A stretch of DNA of 64,000 bases from Helichrysum umbraculigerum (taxonomy: Eukaryota > Streptophyta > Magnoliopsida > Asterales > Asteraceae), in contig CATIUR010000006.1 of NCBI GenBank assembly GCA_949592205.1, positions 12,417,001 to 12,481,000 on the forward strand, given 5' to 3'. Below are positions 23,872 through 35,185 of the stretch, one piece after another. The notes beneath the pieces were generated by a model, which was not told where the DNA came from, did no database searches, and saw nothing but the letters and a program-made list of their open reading frames with translations. Made by a program: the position numbers and the translations under genes. The first letter of the stretch is position 1. Each line of letters opens with the position of its first letter.

Positions 23872-25268
23872 TAACAATTGTCGTGGATGTTCCATGTCAT
23901 TGTTTTAAAACTGTAAAAAAAATCAAATATTAGTTAAAATCGATGACATAACAAGATGATTCACATATGTACACATACATTCATATATTTTATGCAAAGA
24001 AAATGAAGGCTAACATAATATTTGAGTGTGAACTGTCTCAACACTCAAGACGAGTCACCAATTAGTCGCCAAAAGATATTCCTACCGGTAGACTATTATT
24101 AAATCAGCAACTCCTTAGCATATAATTAGATTATAATCATATTACTTTCACATAGGCATACACCAGTATCTAAATACACTTAACTATTATGCAAAATTAC
24201 ATCGAACAACAAAAGTAGCAATAGATCAACTAACCAACAATTGCACAAATTGCAGCAATAATCAGCTATGAAGTGCACCAGTTCCATTCAACACTCAAAT
24301 TCCACAATAGTTGATTAGAATCTCCACACGATTCTGTATAACAACCATTGATATCAGTATGATTATGTATAAAATGACGAAGCAAACAGATTAACTAGCC
24401 TGTAATTATCAACAATCCGTCAGAGTGCAAGTACCGATTTAACATTTCTTAACTCGGCTAATTGATTTATATACGAATTGATGAAACCCTAACTCAGCTA
24501 GCTAATTGGTTGATAGAATGAATTAACGAAACCCTAACTCAGTCAATCGATCGATATACACATTGATGAAACCCTAACTCAAGTGATCGATTGATAAAAT
24601 GAATCTATAACACTAATTGAGTGATTCGATCGAATATATAACTAACCTGTAATTTACGAATTGATGCTTCTGGAATTGTCGATTGAGCATGAAAGAATGA
24701 AGAGGAAGAGATCGGCTTCGAGACTGGTGATATAACACGTGTGGAACAGAAGGTGACTTATTTGTTCTAGAAACTTACATATATATTAAAATAAAATTAA
24801 AATTAAAAGTAATTACAATAAAAATTATTTCTACATGTGTGGCCCTATTCACATTTATTTGAATTTGAATTAAATCAATGAAAATCCTCATGCTTTTAGG
24901 CGTTATTTATTATTTTGCCTTTTCACACTTTTAATCGTCAAAATTTTATTCACGCTTATACTTGTCCAAGATATGCGAAGTAAACGTTCACAATTTTGTT
25001 ACGGTCATAAACGTTAAAACTTAAAAACATTCCTCACGCTTGCTACAAGCGTTGAAATATAAACGTGAAAAAACGAAACTTTTTTTGTAGTGTTCATATG
25101 TATATAAGTTCTGAAATTTTATCATGAGTTACACAGATCTTTAATTTCTTGGGATAGTAGGGAAACATTAAATTTCATTAGAAGTCATACACAATCAAAT
25201 GAGCACAAATACACAAGTTTATTTTTGTAGGAAAATGATTAAAATTGATCTTCTAATGGTTGAGAGCT
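23872..25268. other. Intergenic DNA downstream of SDR gene 1
   Basis: No gene seen. Short direct repeats of AAACCCTAACTC occur at about 24485-24580. TTTTTTTGTAGTG at about 25081-25093 is the reverse complement of a CACTACAAAAAAA-type CACTA transposon end, preceded by repeated AAACGTT/AAGCG motifs, but no partner end was found. The 3' UTR of the SDR gene should lie just left of 25269. Confidence 0.5.
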
Positions 25269-26211
25269 TCATGCTGCTAGCTGTTGAAAAAGTAGCTTAA
25301 CCTGATCGAGATTAGTTGTACTATAACCACCATCGACCACCAGGTTAATCCCACTCACGAACTTCGATTCACCACTTGCTAAGTACAACGCTGCATCTGC
25401 CACGTCATCCGCCATCGGAACAACCCCTTTCAAAACAGATGATGCACAAATAATATCATCAAGCACTGTCTTATCCAACCCCGATCCATTAACCACCATC
25501 GGTGTTGTAATCGTGGATGGTGAAATACAGTTCACTCGAATACAATGTTGTCCTAATTCCACACACAAGTTTTTCGTCAACCCTACTACCGCGTGCTTTG
25601 ACATTGTGTAGGCATGTGGTGCGATTCCAGAGACGACTGAAGACACACTCGAAGTAAACAAAATCACCCCACATTTTTTGGGTATCATAACCCTGGCAGC
25701 ATGTTTGGCGACCAAAAATGATCCAAACACATTAACATCTAAGATCTGCCTCGTGTTTTCAGTACTAGCGCCTAGGATTGCGAAACCCGACGGGTCTCCT
25801 CCAATACCAGCGTTACTAAACATGATGTCAAGCTTACCGAATTTGGAAATAGCAACGTCAACAACATTTTTCACGTCGGACTCGCTAGTAACATCACAAT
25901 GAATGTATACAATATCACTTGATTCATTCACCAAATCATTACAAAGAGTAGTACCTCTGTCATCTTGGATGTCAGCTATCAAAACTTTGGCGCCGTGTTT
26001 AGCGAACAACCTCACCGTGCTTTCACCGATGCCGCTAGCACCACCAGTGACTATTGCTACTTTCCCTTCCAATCTGTATGCAAACCACCATAATATTAGT
26101 TTATAACAAGATCTAATAGGACATGTGACAAAAGGATAGAAACAAAGAAGAAACAATGATAAATATAATGGCTGAAATTTGAATGTACCTTTTGGAAATT
26201 ATAACACTCAT
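25269..26211 (-). CDS. Short-chain dehydrogenase/reductase (SDR110C-like), copy 1
   Basis: Two exons on the minus strand: 26189-26211 (starts MSVIISK) and 25269-26073, joined across a 115-bp GT-AG intron inside the codon for R8; 275 residues. The longer uninterrupted ORF upstream of exon 2 reads through this intron and is not the true start. Classical SDR: TGGASGIG at 17-24 (NAD(P) binding), D42 after the second strand (suggests NAD(H)), NAG at 95-97, N122, Ser near 150, Y163 and K167 (YxxxK). The family includes plant secoisolariciresinol, xanthoxin and terpene-alcohol dehydrogenases; the substrate cannot be read here. Soluble and probably cytosolic. A TATAAAG box is at 26254-26260, about 45 bp before the ATG. 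Identical predicted protein at 45725-46667. Confidence 0.92.
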
Positions 26212-26253
26212 TGTGTCTTAGATATGAAGGGGAAGACGATATGATATTAGGTA

Positions 26254-26260
26254 CTTTATA
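26254..26260 (-). promoter_or_regulatory. Candidate TATA box of SDR copy 1
   Basis: TATAAAG on the minus strand 43-49 nt upstream of the ATG. This implies a very short 5' UTR. Conserved in copy 2 at 46710-46716. Confidence 0.45.
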
Positions 26261-26396
26261 GAATTATAGAGCGTTTATACGATATATTACTACTAAAATA
26301 ATTACGGAAATACAGAACATATAATAGTCATATTTGTACAGCGATGATAATAATTACTAATTAACAGACCGCTTAAAACATTTTGGCTATTTTAAA

Positions 26397-26530
26397 TGGG
26401 AGGTGATAAATACAACAAAATAAAGTTATTTATACGTCAAATTATGCAATAGTGTAGTTGTACTATAAGCAGAAACAGTTGTATAGTATGGTGTATGAGT
26501 AACTTTCTTTGTTGTATTTATCAACTCCCA
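26397..26530. mobile_element. Small MITE upstream of SDR copy 1
   Basis: 134 bp with inverted ends TGGGAGGTGATAAATACAAC and its near complement, flanked by TTTTAAA at 26390-26396 and 26531-26537 (a 7-8 bp duplication, hAT-like). It lies about 180 bp upstream of the SDR start. Copied at 46853-46986. Confidence 0.75.
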
Positions 26531-26537
26531 TTTTAAA

Positions 26538-28104
26538 TACGAGTATTATTTTGCTAATCTCAAATTTATAATGTATTGATTTTGATCTTTCAACAACTTC
26601 AATGTTAAAGAAAATAGTTTTTTAGTAGGTACGTTGATCAAGACACATTTTTAATAATTCATTCCCCGTCACATCAGTAGGTCTTTACGGGCATTAGAAA
26701 TGAGCTTTAGAAATTATATCGTCCGTTCCTTATTTTTTTCATAGACTTTAATGCATCAGTTTTCAAAAGAAGAATAATAAAGTTAATATGTTATTCTTGA
26801 AAATGAACACTTATTTTATAACAAATTAAAACAAAAATATAAACATATTTTTTGAGACCAAAAGAGTATAGATAAAAAAATCAGTCATATATATTACAAA
26901 ATTTGTTGGAAAAATAATTCGTAACACTCCCGAAGAAGACCCCTCAAAGAAACCAATTTTACACGAGAGTGAAGTTAACTATCACTAACATGCATAGAGA
27001 CGGTTTTGTAAAACCCGACTCTATTCTAGCTAGAAAATGATTTGGTTAGAAAAATTTTACAAAATTTTGTTTACAAAATGATGTGACAGTCAACCAATGA
27101 AGAGAGAAAGAGGAGTGAGAACATGTCAACCAATGTGATAGTGACAAATCAGTTTGTAAACTTTATTTGCATACTTTCTTACATTTTTGTAAGTGTAGCA
27201 TTGCTCATTCTAGCTAGTATCCCGACTATTCTTACATGTAGAGGCATATAGACAGTCAGGAGGGAAATAACACCAACATATTTGCAGATAACAGTAGTTT
27301 GGTGGTCAAGAACACCCCGTGTGGCATCTTTTCTTTTGAAGGACAATGCATTAATCAAGTCATTGAAAAAGGTATTAACTTTTATTACTTTTTGGATTTT
27401 GGTGTTGCTAGAAAATAAAGCGAAATATCCTATTTGTTAATTGCAGGAATTAGTATAGTATTAAGTTTAGAGTATGCAATTGCTGAACATGCAGCTAGTA
27501 TAGTATTAAGTTCAGAGTATGCTCTGCCTCTCTCGCTCTTTATTACCCCAAGTGATTCCATCTCTTTCTCGTACCTTTTAGTTAATTTGTAATTGTCGAT
27601 GTTTGCACAACTGTTTCATCTCTTTTTAGCACCCTTAAGTTATTCAATGTTACTCGTTTGTAATGTTTAATGATCTAATCGGTTGAAAATGATAATTGGT
27701 GATTGCAGGGAGTATTCTTTGAGAGCTGCAATTGTTAAACATGATACCACCATATCAAATTCCGGGTATGATCTCTCTCTCTCTCTCTCTTTCTCTCTAT
27801 CTCTCTCTTTCCATCTCTTTCATGAGAGTTAATTTCATCTCAATCTTTTGTTTATTTGATTGAGGCAGTGTCACATGTTTATTCAACAGCTTTGACTAAT
27901 TTACTTATAAATTGGTCAACAAATGATTTTACCTAAAATGGGAATGGGTCGATGGGGTTGAAAGTTTCTCAAACTCAACTTTAATGCATACAATCTCGTT
28001 AATTGTTTCACTCACAGATATAGATTATTAATGTATCATATTATATAGTTAAGGTAAACTTTTTGTGGTATGATAATTGGCTCAATATGCGATGTTGTGA
28101 TGTG
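26538..28104. other. Intergenic DNA between SDR copy 1 and H2A.Z fragment
   Basis: The shared segment ends near 27221. A 27-bp unit (TAGTATAGTATTAAGT...) is repeated at 27451 and 27496. A (CT)n tract lies at about 27773-27815. No gene recognised. Confidence 0.5.
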
Positions 28105-28317
28105 CAGTTTCTAGTTGTTCTGAAACAAAGGACCACAACATATGGTAGGGTTGGAGCCACAACAGCCATCTACTCTGCAACCACCTTGGAATACTTGACC
28201 ACAAAGGTTCTGGAGTTGGCTGGGAACGCAAGCAAGGATTTGATAGTGGAACATATTATACCAAGGCATTTGCAGCTTGCTACTCAAGGTGATGAACAAC
28301 TGGATACTCTCAGTCAT
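28105..28317 (+). pseudogene. Histone H2A.Z pseudogene fragment
   Basis: The translation from 28117 reads [14 protein letters not shown], then [27 protein letters not shown] and DEQLDTL: the central histone fold of plant H2A.Z (AGNASKDL is an H2A.Z rather than canonical H2A signature). It begins at an AG (28106-28107) that may be an old splice acceptor, and the residues before LKQR are shortened. Replacements include LTT for LTA, IVEH for a basic KVKR-type stretch and ATQG for AIRG. The N-terminal tail and C-terminal docking segment were not found. A decayed gene copy, probably without function. Confidence 0.75.
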
Positions 28318-28866
28318 TTCTCACATGTACAGTTTAAGATGCTTTTCTGTAACGCTGAATGAAACCTTTTATGTGTTCGGTTTATATACACATTCTGAGT
28401 TTGTAACTTAGCGGCTCTTAAAATGAATCAATCTTACAGTTTGCTGACATGTAAATTCCTTCTTTAACTTTTGCAGATGCTGAGCAATATCTTAATGGAG
28501 CAATATTGGAGCTGCATAGATGTTAAGTTAAGCTATTTATTAATGTTTGATTATGATATTTATATAGATATTAATAATTAATTTGCTTTATATTATCTGA
28601 TCTTTTTTAATCATTTATTTATTGTATCTTGAAAATACCTAACTATAATCAATTTATTTTACGGGTTAAACCACTCATGTATGTTTGTTTTTATTAAAAA
28701 TCACATGTGAATTTTGTTGTTGGTATTCTTCTTTAAACTTTTGATTATGATTAAATACCCTTTTTAAGAAAGGTAAGCAATCTAAGTCTGGGAATTCACA
28801 CTACTACAATTACCAGGTTAATAAAATAAAACAACTTAACCGTTTTTCAACCAATTTATACAAGAA
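28318..28866. other. Intergenic AT-rich DNA
   Basis: No gene recognised. The region after 28470 could hold a further decayed exon of the histone fragment, but I cannot support it. Confidence 0.4.
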
Positions 28867-29806
28867 ATATTTTTTTTTGGAAATGGCAAATTATATTATA
28901 GAAAAAACACCCCAAACTTAGCAAGTAACTAAGAAGGAGCGGAAGGAAAGGTACATATTACATAAGAATGGAAAATGGACAACAGTTCCAAACCGCCAAA
29001 ATACAAGAAATATTACTTCTATGTTTCATCCATAAGAACGAAGTGGAAATGACTTCATCCGCAATTGTTGAGCATGACTTAACCAAATTGTTAAAGACCA
29101 AATCATTTCTTCCCTTCGAAATGCACCATAGCAATCCTTGAATAATGACCATTATAATCTTCCTTTTTTTTGGGCAATTACCCCAATTAGCCCCATAATC
29201 AAGAAGTTCAACCACCGAATGAAATTGGGTCATGGGAATTCCACACCAATTGAAAATCAACCTCCTTGTTTCACTAGCACATGGACACCGTAGTAGAGCA
29301 TGATCAACATCTTCATCTTCAAGATTGCACACTTTGCACCGAATCGGTCCGACATTAACCCCTCTATCCTTCAAATTTTTAGCCACCAGAATTCTACCCA
29401 AGCCAACCCTCCAAACAAAACAATTAACCTTAAGTGGCACCCATTTAATCCAAGGCATCCCAACAAAACCATCTGTGGTTAATTTAAAATCAATCACCGA
29501 TCTAGCAATTCCTGCCGTGTATTTCCCATCAGTCGCAAACTTGCATGTCATACTATCCGAGCGATCATATAAATTTACCCGAGCTAGAAGGTGTAGTAAA
29601 GCACATAATTCCGAAATAAACTCAGGCCCACATGGATTATGTGCCCAATCCCAATTAAAACCATTACCAACAATTCTATCACTTATCGAGCAACCATTAT
29701 GTGATTCGATGGAATATAGTGAAGGAAAGCAAAATTGAAAAGCAGAATCACCTAACCAAGTATCTTTCCAGAACGATACACAATGTCCATTGCCAATCTT
29801 GATCAT
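28867..29806 (-). mobile_element. 5'-truncated LINE (L1-like) with zf-RVT coding end
   Basis: A 282-residue minus-strand frame (28958-29806) has the W-I-KW-P-K-V-F-WR pattern, a DRGVN segment, then C-x2-C...H-x4-C (CKVCNLEDEDVDHALLRC), the zf-RVT domain found at the C-terminus of plant LINE ORF2 and related reverse transcriptases. No catalytic RT region is present, as expected for a 5'-truncated copy. A run of A (about 28868-28876 on the minus strand) follows the stop and looks like a short A-tail. The ATG at 29806 is internal to the original ORF. Confidence 0.8.
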
Positions 29807-30460
29807 GTTTTGAACCTTGGATCTAATAATGATTAATTACCTCTATGATAAATGACGGTAAAAAAATTTAACCACTATAATAAGTGATGGTAAATATATC
29901 TTGGATTTAATAACGATAATTATCACTATGATAAATGATTAATGATGACAATAACAAATAATCATTGTACTAAATATTATGTCTACTAAATAATACTAAT
30001 GATGTTAATAATGATATAAATATACATGCTATAAAAATTTATCAGTCGTCTTAGTTAATGCTCCGTAGTATTTACTTCTTAAGTTATCTATAATGACATG
30101 AATGAATTTTCTAGAGTTTATTAATTAATAATCATTAAAATTTTAAACATTTCATTTTCCTCTCTAATTAACAACTAATGATCGAGAAACTCAACAGAAA
30201 ATCATAATTGCATTGTAATAATGGCTTGAAACCTTACAATTCTCTCACAAATGCAATACATAAATTCGCTTATAGTTACAAATCAATTTACATAAACTCT
30301 TTCGTACGTTTATCTAAATAAGTGCACCCACCATTTAAATATAACTCTAATTGTAAATAAATATGGGATGGGATGTTCGATAGTCCCTCGATCACCATCC
30401 ATGTATATATATATATCTGAACGACGAAAGTATTTTCCCTTTGGTTGGCATAAAAGTTAG
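29807..30460. other. AT-rich intergenic DNA
   Basis: Repetitive short ATAAT/GATGG motifs (for example TAAATGATGG variants at 29840-29990). No gene seen. Confidence 0.45.
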
Positions 30461-31101
30461 ACAAATGATGCAACACAAGTACACATTTATTGATCCTTCT
30501 GTACGGTTTTTTTTATAATCGGAATATCCAATATCTATATTTGCATTCGGTAAGCATTAGGAAAGTGTTCCTAATTTACTATGAATTCACTACTTTTAGA
30601 TATGTGGTTCAACTCCTTGATTTATGTATTCATGGCTTTTGATTGGATCCCTTTATCAAGTTCCATTTTATTCCTTGATATTAATAATCAGTTTTTTGAT
30701 ATTATAATCAATTTTAGTTTTTCTATTTTCATTTTTTTTGGTTGGCTTTTGTTTTAGGTGAAATGATAGAGAGTGGGTCTTCAAATGATGCAACACAAGT
30801 ACGCATTTATTGATCCCTCTATGCGATTTTCTTATAATCTGAATATCGATATCTATATTTGCATTCGGTAAGTATCAGAAAAGTGTTCCTAATTTGCTAT
30901 TAATTCACTACTTTTAGATATATGGTTCAACTCCTTTATTTATGTATTCATGGACTTTTGATTGTATCCCTTTATCAACTTCCATTTTATTTCTTGATAT
31001 TAATAATCAGTTTTATGATATTATAATCAATTTTAGTTTTTCTATTTTCATTTTTCATGTTGGCTTTTGTTTTAGGTGAAATGATAGAGAGAGTGGGTCT
31101 T
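30461..31101. repeat. Tandem duplication, two ~320-bp units
   Basis: 30461-30780 and 30781-31101 align end to end at about 90% identity, both starting near AAATGATGCAACACAAGTAC and ending GATAGAGAG...TGGGTCT. Non-coding; no evidence of a gene. Confidence 0.85.
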
Positions 31102-31210
31102 CATCTTCAATGTCAATTCCTAATGGTGATAGTTCTTTGAAGCGAACTACAAATATATTGTATGTTCTAAATGTGTCTAATTTTAGTATGACAAATTCAG
31201 TTTGTTTTTG

Positions 31211-31212
<2 letters not shown>

Positions 31213-31276
<64 letters not shown>
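31213..31276. repeat. (TA)n microsatellite
   Basis: About 32 TA units. ORFs through it are artefacts. Confidence 0.95.
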
Positions 31277-31281
<5 letters not shown>

Positions 31282-31879
31282 TTGTGTGAATTTTGTGAAG
31301 CATTAATATTAATGAAACAATTCATCAAGTGAGATTCCTCAATTTAGTATTTGCATAATATGGATAAGTGAGATAAAAATTTCTTTCTCCAAGGGATTAT
31401 TGATTGTAAGGTTTTTTCAACTATCTTGATACAATCAGATACGTACATAATTGAAAGTTTTAATGCTCGATATGAATACGAATATTAGTTATGTGCGTAA
31501 TAAATAAACTAATAATATTAGTTATGCGCGTAATAAATAAACTAATAATATTCCTTGATTCTCAATTTATTTATTTCTCAAATATACACACCGATGAAAT
31601 CATGTGTAAGGAGTTAAAAAGTTTTTGTTTTGAAATCAAATTGTCCTGAAACAAAGATTTTTGTTTTGATTACTTTAAAAGTATACTGTGACTCATACAA
31701 ATAGTGCTTTGCTAAATTATAACTATGGTATATACTTAACTCTCATGTTATATACTCCCTACATGATTGCAAATAAAGCTTTTTGTACTTGACTCCAACA
31801 TTGTGCGAGAACAAATTATAAGAGTTGGTAGTAAGTACAAACAATCATCAAAACATAAATACGCAAAGACTAATAAATA
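31277..31879. other. AT-rich intergenic DNA
   Basis: Short direct repeat (AATAATATTAGTTATG(T/C)GCGTAATAAATAAACT type) at about 31480-31545. No gene recognised. Confidence 0.4.
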
Positions 31880-32984
31880 GAGGAAAGGAAGATAGGAGTT
31901 TTGCGCTAGGTATTTGACCAAATAAGATCGTCCAGTTCCTATAGAACCTATCACTAAAATACCCCTAGAGAGGGATAAGGCTAAGCGGAGCGAAAAGGGT
32001 TTTCCATGAGATGGGAAATGAAAACTATTAGCCCCAGACGCAGTTTGTGAATAAGTGTAAGTGATTGTCTGATAATGAGCAAGGAATATCCGTCTTTCTG
32101 CTAAAGAGGATGTATTGAACTCATAATTCATTAGATACTTTTTATGAATGTCAACTAAGTATCGTAAGTAAATTGCTCCCGGTTGTTCAATCATTTGATA
32201 ACCAGAGTCATTCTTTGATAAATGATCACTATGAGTCAGACTCAATAAAATTTGATCAATCCTTTTTTCTGTCGTTAAGGTGGAGAACTGAACCAAGAAT
32301 TCTCTTTTTTCATCATCAATCGAATCACTGTTTGCAACCCAGGATTCTATTTTATCATCAATCCAGTCCCCGTTCACGTTTTTTCTTTTTCTTATCAATG
32401 AATAGATCTCTTTACTTGTATGACTTAGATGTCTCGTATTTCTCGAAAAAGTGATTCGATTGATGGGATTTGGTATGATACTTATGAGATCGATGATATC
32501 GATGAGATTTATATTCAAATATTTCTTCTTAGAGCGTATTGATTTGACCCCATAAGCGGGACCACCACCCAATAGCACATTGCCACCTAGAGAATCTCCT
32601 AATTGTTTCAGAGCAACTAGAAAGAGATTCTTTAACCAGAAAGAATTCGGTTCAGATGTAGGATACCTATCCAGAAGTTTTCGCAACTCAATCATAGATG
32701 ATGGAATCATCAAAGATTTGACCTTTTCGAACTCTGTCTGTAATTCACTAGAGGCCCCGAAAACAAAGAGAAGATGTGTACAAACGAGATATGCAGCAAC
32801 AAGAAGAAGGAAAAGGATTGCATAGAGGAACTCCCGAACATTTGTCAGATGTGTCGATATCAATGGTGACTCATTATTTCGATGAATCATTTCTTCGGAC
32901 AGAAGAAGATTATGGAAACACTTACTCGAAATCTCACTTATCAGATTCCATTGTGGAAGACAGAATTTTTTCTGAAGAATTCGC
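31880..32984 (-). pseudogene. ycf2: Nuclear copy of plastid ycf2 fragment (NUPT)
   Basis: About 1.1 kb on the minus strand encodes the central-to-late part of the plastid Ycf2 ATPase-like protein, from [19 protein letters not shown] (about 32984) to the P-loop [15 protein letters not shown] and NSYLPF (about 31883), all in one open frame. Ycf2 is normally about 2,000-2,300 residues and lies in the plastid inverted repeat; only about 365 residues are here, with no start or natural end, so it is a transferred fragment. The right end joins the duplicated segment within a few bases of 32986. The open frame suggests recent transfer. Confidence 0.9.
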
Positions 32985-33620
32985 CACTATAAAAGTTGAG
33001 TCCTATTATATTAAATGATGATATTAAATGTATTATTTAAATAATTTATTACTAATAATCTAATTTATAAGATTTTTATATATAATTGATAATATTTAAG
33101 CTTTTTAAACAATATAACTTTCTCATCTAATTTATATAAGCCTTTTTTATTTATTATTATTAATTAAATTATTAAAGTTTGAGTTTATGAGTAAATTTTA
33201 GTATTAGATTTTGACCTTAAAAGTTGATTCCTATATGATATTAAATGATGATAGTAAATGTATTATTTAAATAATTAATTATTACTAATAATCTAATTTA
33301 TAAGATTTTTATATATAATTTATAATACTAAATACACTTTTTAAACATAATAATCTATAATCTAATTTATAAGATTTTTATATTCATTCTTATAAATTAA
33401 TTATTAAAGTTTGAGTTTATGAGTAAATGTTAGTATTAGATAAATCATTTAAACATTATAGTACTTCTAAGTAGTAATAAATGTTTTAAATCTGAGTCCT
33501 CTAATAGTGTTAGTATTTTATATACTATTTAAACAATATAATACGGTGGTTACATAATATTAGTTATACGTAGTAAACGTTTTAAGATGTCTTACAATAA
33601 ATGATACATGGTAATAATAA

Positions 33621-34073
33621 GGGCAAATGGCCCGAAAGGGGAACCAAGTTGTCAAAAATTGCCAATAAAAGGAATATCAAGTTTACTGATGCCCAAAAGG
33701 GAGTTACATTTTAAAATTGAAACAATTGGGGGAATATTATCCGGAAACTTGGAAAACCAGTCATTTTCATTAATACGGTTTTTTGTAAATTGAACAAGTC
33801 ATTTTCATTGATATATTTAAAAAAAAATTAGTAAAATTTTTAAAAACATTTATAAAAAACCGTATCAAAAGACACTGTTTGACTAATGATTTCATCTTTA
33901 AAAACATTTTTAAAAACATTTACAAAAAATCATATTAATGAAAATGACTGGTTCTCCAGGTTCCCGGTTAATGTTCCCCAAATTGTTTCAATTTTAAAAT
34001 GTAACTCCTTTTTGGGCATTACTAAACTTGATATTCCCTTTATTGGCAATTTTTGACAACTTGATTCCCCTTT
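33621..34073. mobile_element. MULE MITE, truncated second copy
   Basis: Same element as 23214-23680 with the left duplication TAATAATAA at 33612-33620. The last 14 bp of the right TIR are missing where element C DNA begins, so the right target duplication is lost too. Confidence 0.85.
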
Positions 34074-34080
34074 ATTGGCA
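34074..34080. other. Filler DNA at the host/element C junction
   Basis: ATTGGCA sits between host homology (to 34073) and element C homology (from 34081). The 13-mer CCCTTTATTGGCA at 34068-34080 also occurs at 34036-34048, so the filler looks copied from 30 bp upstream, as in template-slip end joining. Confidence 0.75.
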
Positions 34081-35185
34081 AGTTTGGAAATGGGAACACA
34101 TCACCATGGATTTTGTTACAAAGTTGCCGAGAACTCCTCGTCAGCATGATGCCATTTGGGTGATTGTGGACCGATTAACAAAAAGTGCTCTTTTTATACC
34201 TATCAAGGAAGCATCATCCTCTGAAGTATTAGCAGAAATCTATATTCGTGAAGTTGTTGCTCGCCATGGAGTACCAGTTTCTATTGTTTCTGATAGGGAT
34301 ACTCGTTTTACCTCTCGATTCTGGAAGAAATTTCAAGAAGATTTGGATACTCAACTACATATTAGTACGGCTTTTCATCCTCAAACGGATGGACAAAGTG
34401 AACGTACTATTCAAACTCTAGAAGATATGCTGCGAGCATGTGTCATTGACTTTGGTGGTAGCTGGGATTCTCATCTTCCATTGGTAGAATTTTCATATAA
34501 CAATAGTTATCATTCTTCCATAAAGATGCCACCATATCAAATGCTTTATGGTCGAAAGTGTCGTACTCCCATTTGTTGGGGAGAAGTCGGTCAACGTGAG
34601 CTAGGCAGTACTGATGTAGTTCAAATGACTACTGAAAAGATTGATCAAATTCGTGAAAGGTTAAAAATGGCTCAAGACCGACAGAAATCTTATGCTGATA
34701 CACGCAGACGACCAATTGAATTCCAAGTTGGTGATAAAGTAATGTTAAAAGTTTCTCCTTGGAAAGGTATCATTCGATTTCGTAAGAGAGGAAAATTAAG
34801 TCCAAGGTATATTGGACCTTTCGAAATACTTGATCGTGTTGGTCGTGTAGCTTATCAGTTACAGTTACCGGATGAGCTTAGTGGTATTCATGATACATTC
34901 CACGTGTCACAGCTTCGAAAATGCCTTGTTGATGAAGCCTCATATGTACCTCTTCCTGAAATCCAAATAAATGAGAAGTTGAATTATATAGAAGAACCCG
35001 TCAAGATTCTTGATCAAAAAGTTAAACAATTAAGGAATAAAACGGTTTCCATCGTCAAGGTGCAATGGCAACATCGAAAGGGTTCTGAATTTACTTGGGA
35101 ACCTGAAGAGTGGATGATGGTGTACTACCCTGCAATACATCAAGAATGGTTCGTGAGGACACGAACAGAATAAGTGGGGGAGACT
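34081..35185 (+). pseudogene. Truncated pol (integrase C-terminal half) of element C
   Basis: The in-frame remainder codes from [11 protein letters not shown] to the end of the polyprotein (stop at 35173), so it holds the integrase DDE core (MDF, SDRD, GQSE), the GPF region and the chromodomain-like tail, but no HHCC zinc finger, reverse transcriptase or protease. Upstream host DNA happens to be in frame from 34028, which creates a chimeric 381-residue ORF with about 18 unrelated residues. It ends with its own polypurine tract (35173-35185). Non-functional remnant. Confidence 0.88.

Larger units (their letters stand above)
22579..27221. repeat. Segmental duplication, copy 1
   Basis: 22579-23666 matches 32986-34073 (about seven substitutions seen) and 24133 to about 27221 matches 44592 to about 47680 (the SDR region, nearly identical). 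Copy 1 keeps the 466 bp (23667-24132) that are missing at the element C insertion in copy 2. Confidence 0.92.

Noticed and set aside
26074..26156. N-terminal extension of the SDR protein (MFLLCFYPF...) as a signal peptide
   Set aside because: This is the intron read in frame; a short exon at 26189-26211 with good GT-AG sites gives the standard SDR N-terminus. Same for copy 2.
28859..29011. Target duplication of the LINE (ACAAGAAATATT at 28859 and 29000)
   Set aside because: The second copy lies inside the LINE coding region, so it cannot be a flanking duplication; likely chance or microhomology.
31748..32890. A functional ycf2-like gene of 380 residues
   Set aside because: It is an internal fragment of Ycf2 with unrelated residues at its C-terminus; the ATG is internal to Ycf2 and the similarity continues upstream of it.
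34028..35173. A separate 381-residue gene with an integrase domain
   Set aside because: Chimera: the first ~18 residues come from a MITE end that happens to be in frame; the rest is a truncated element C pol.
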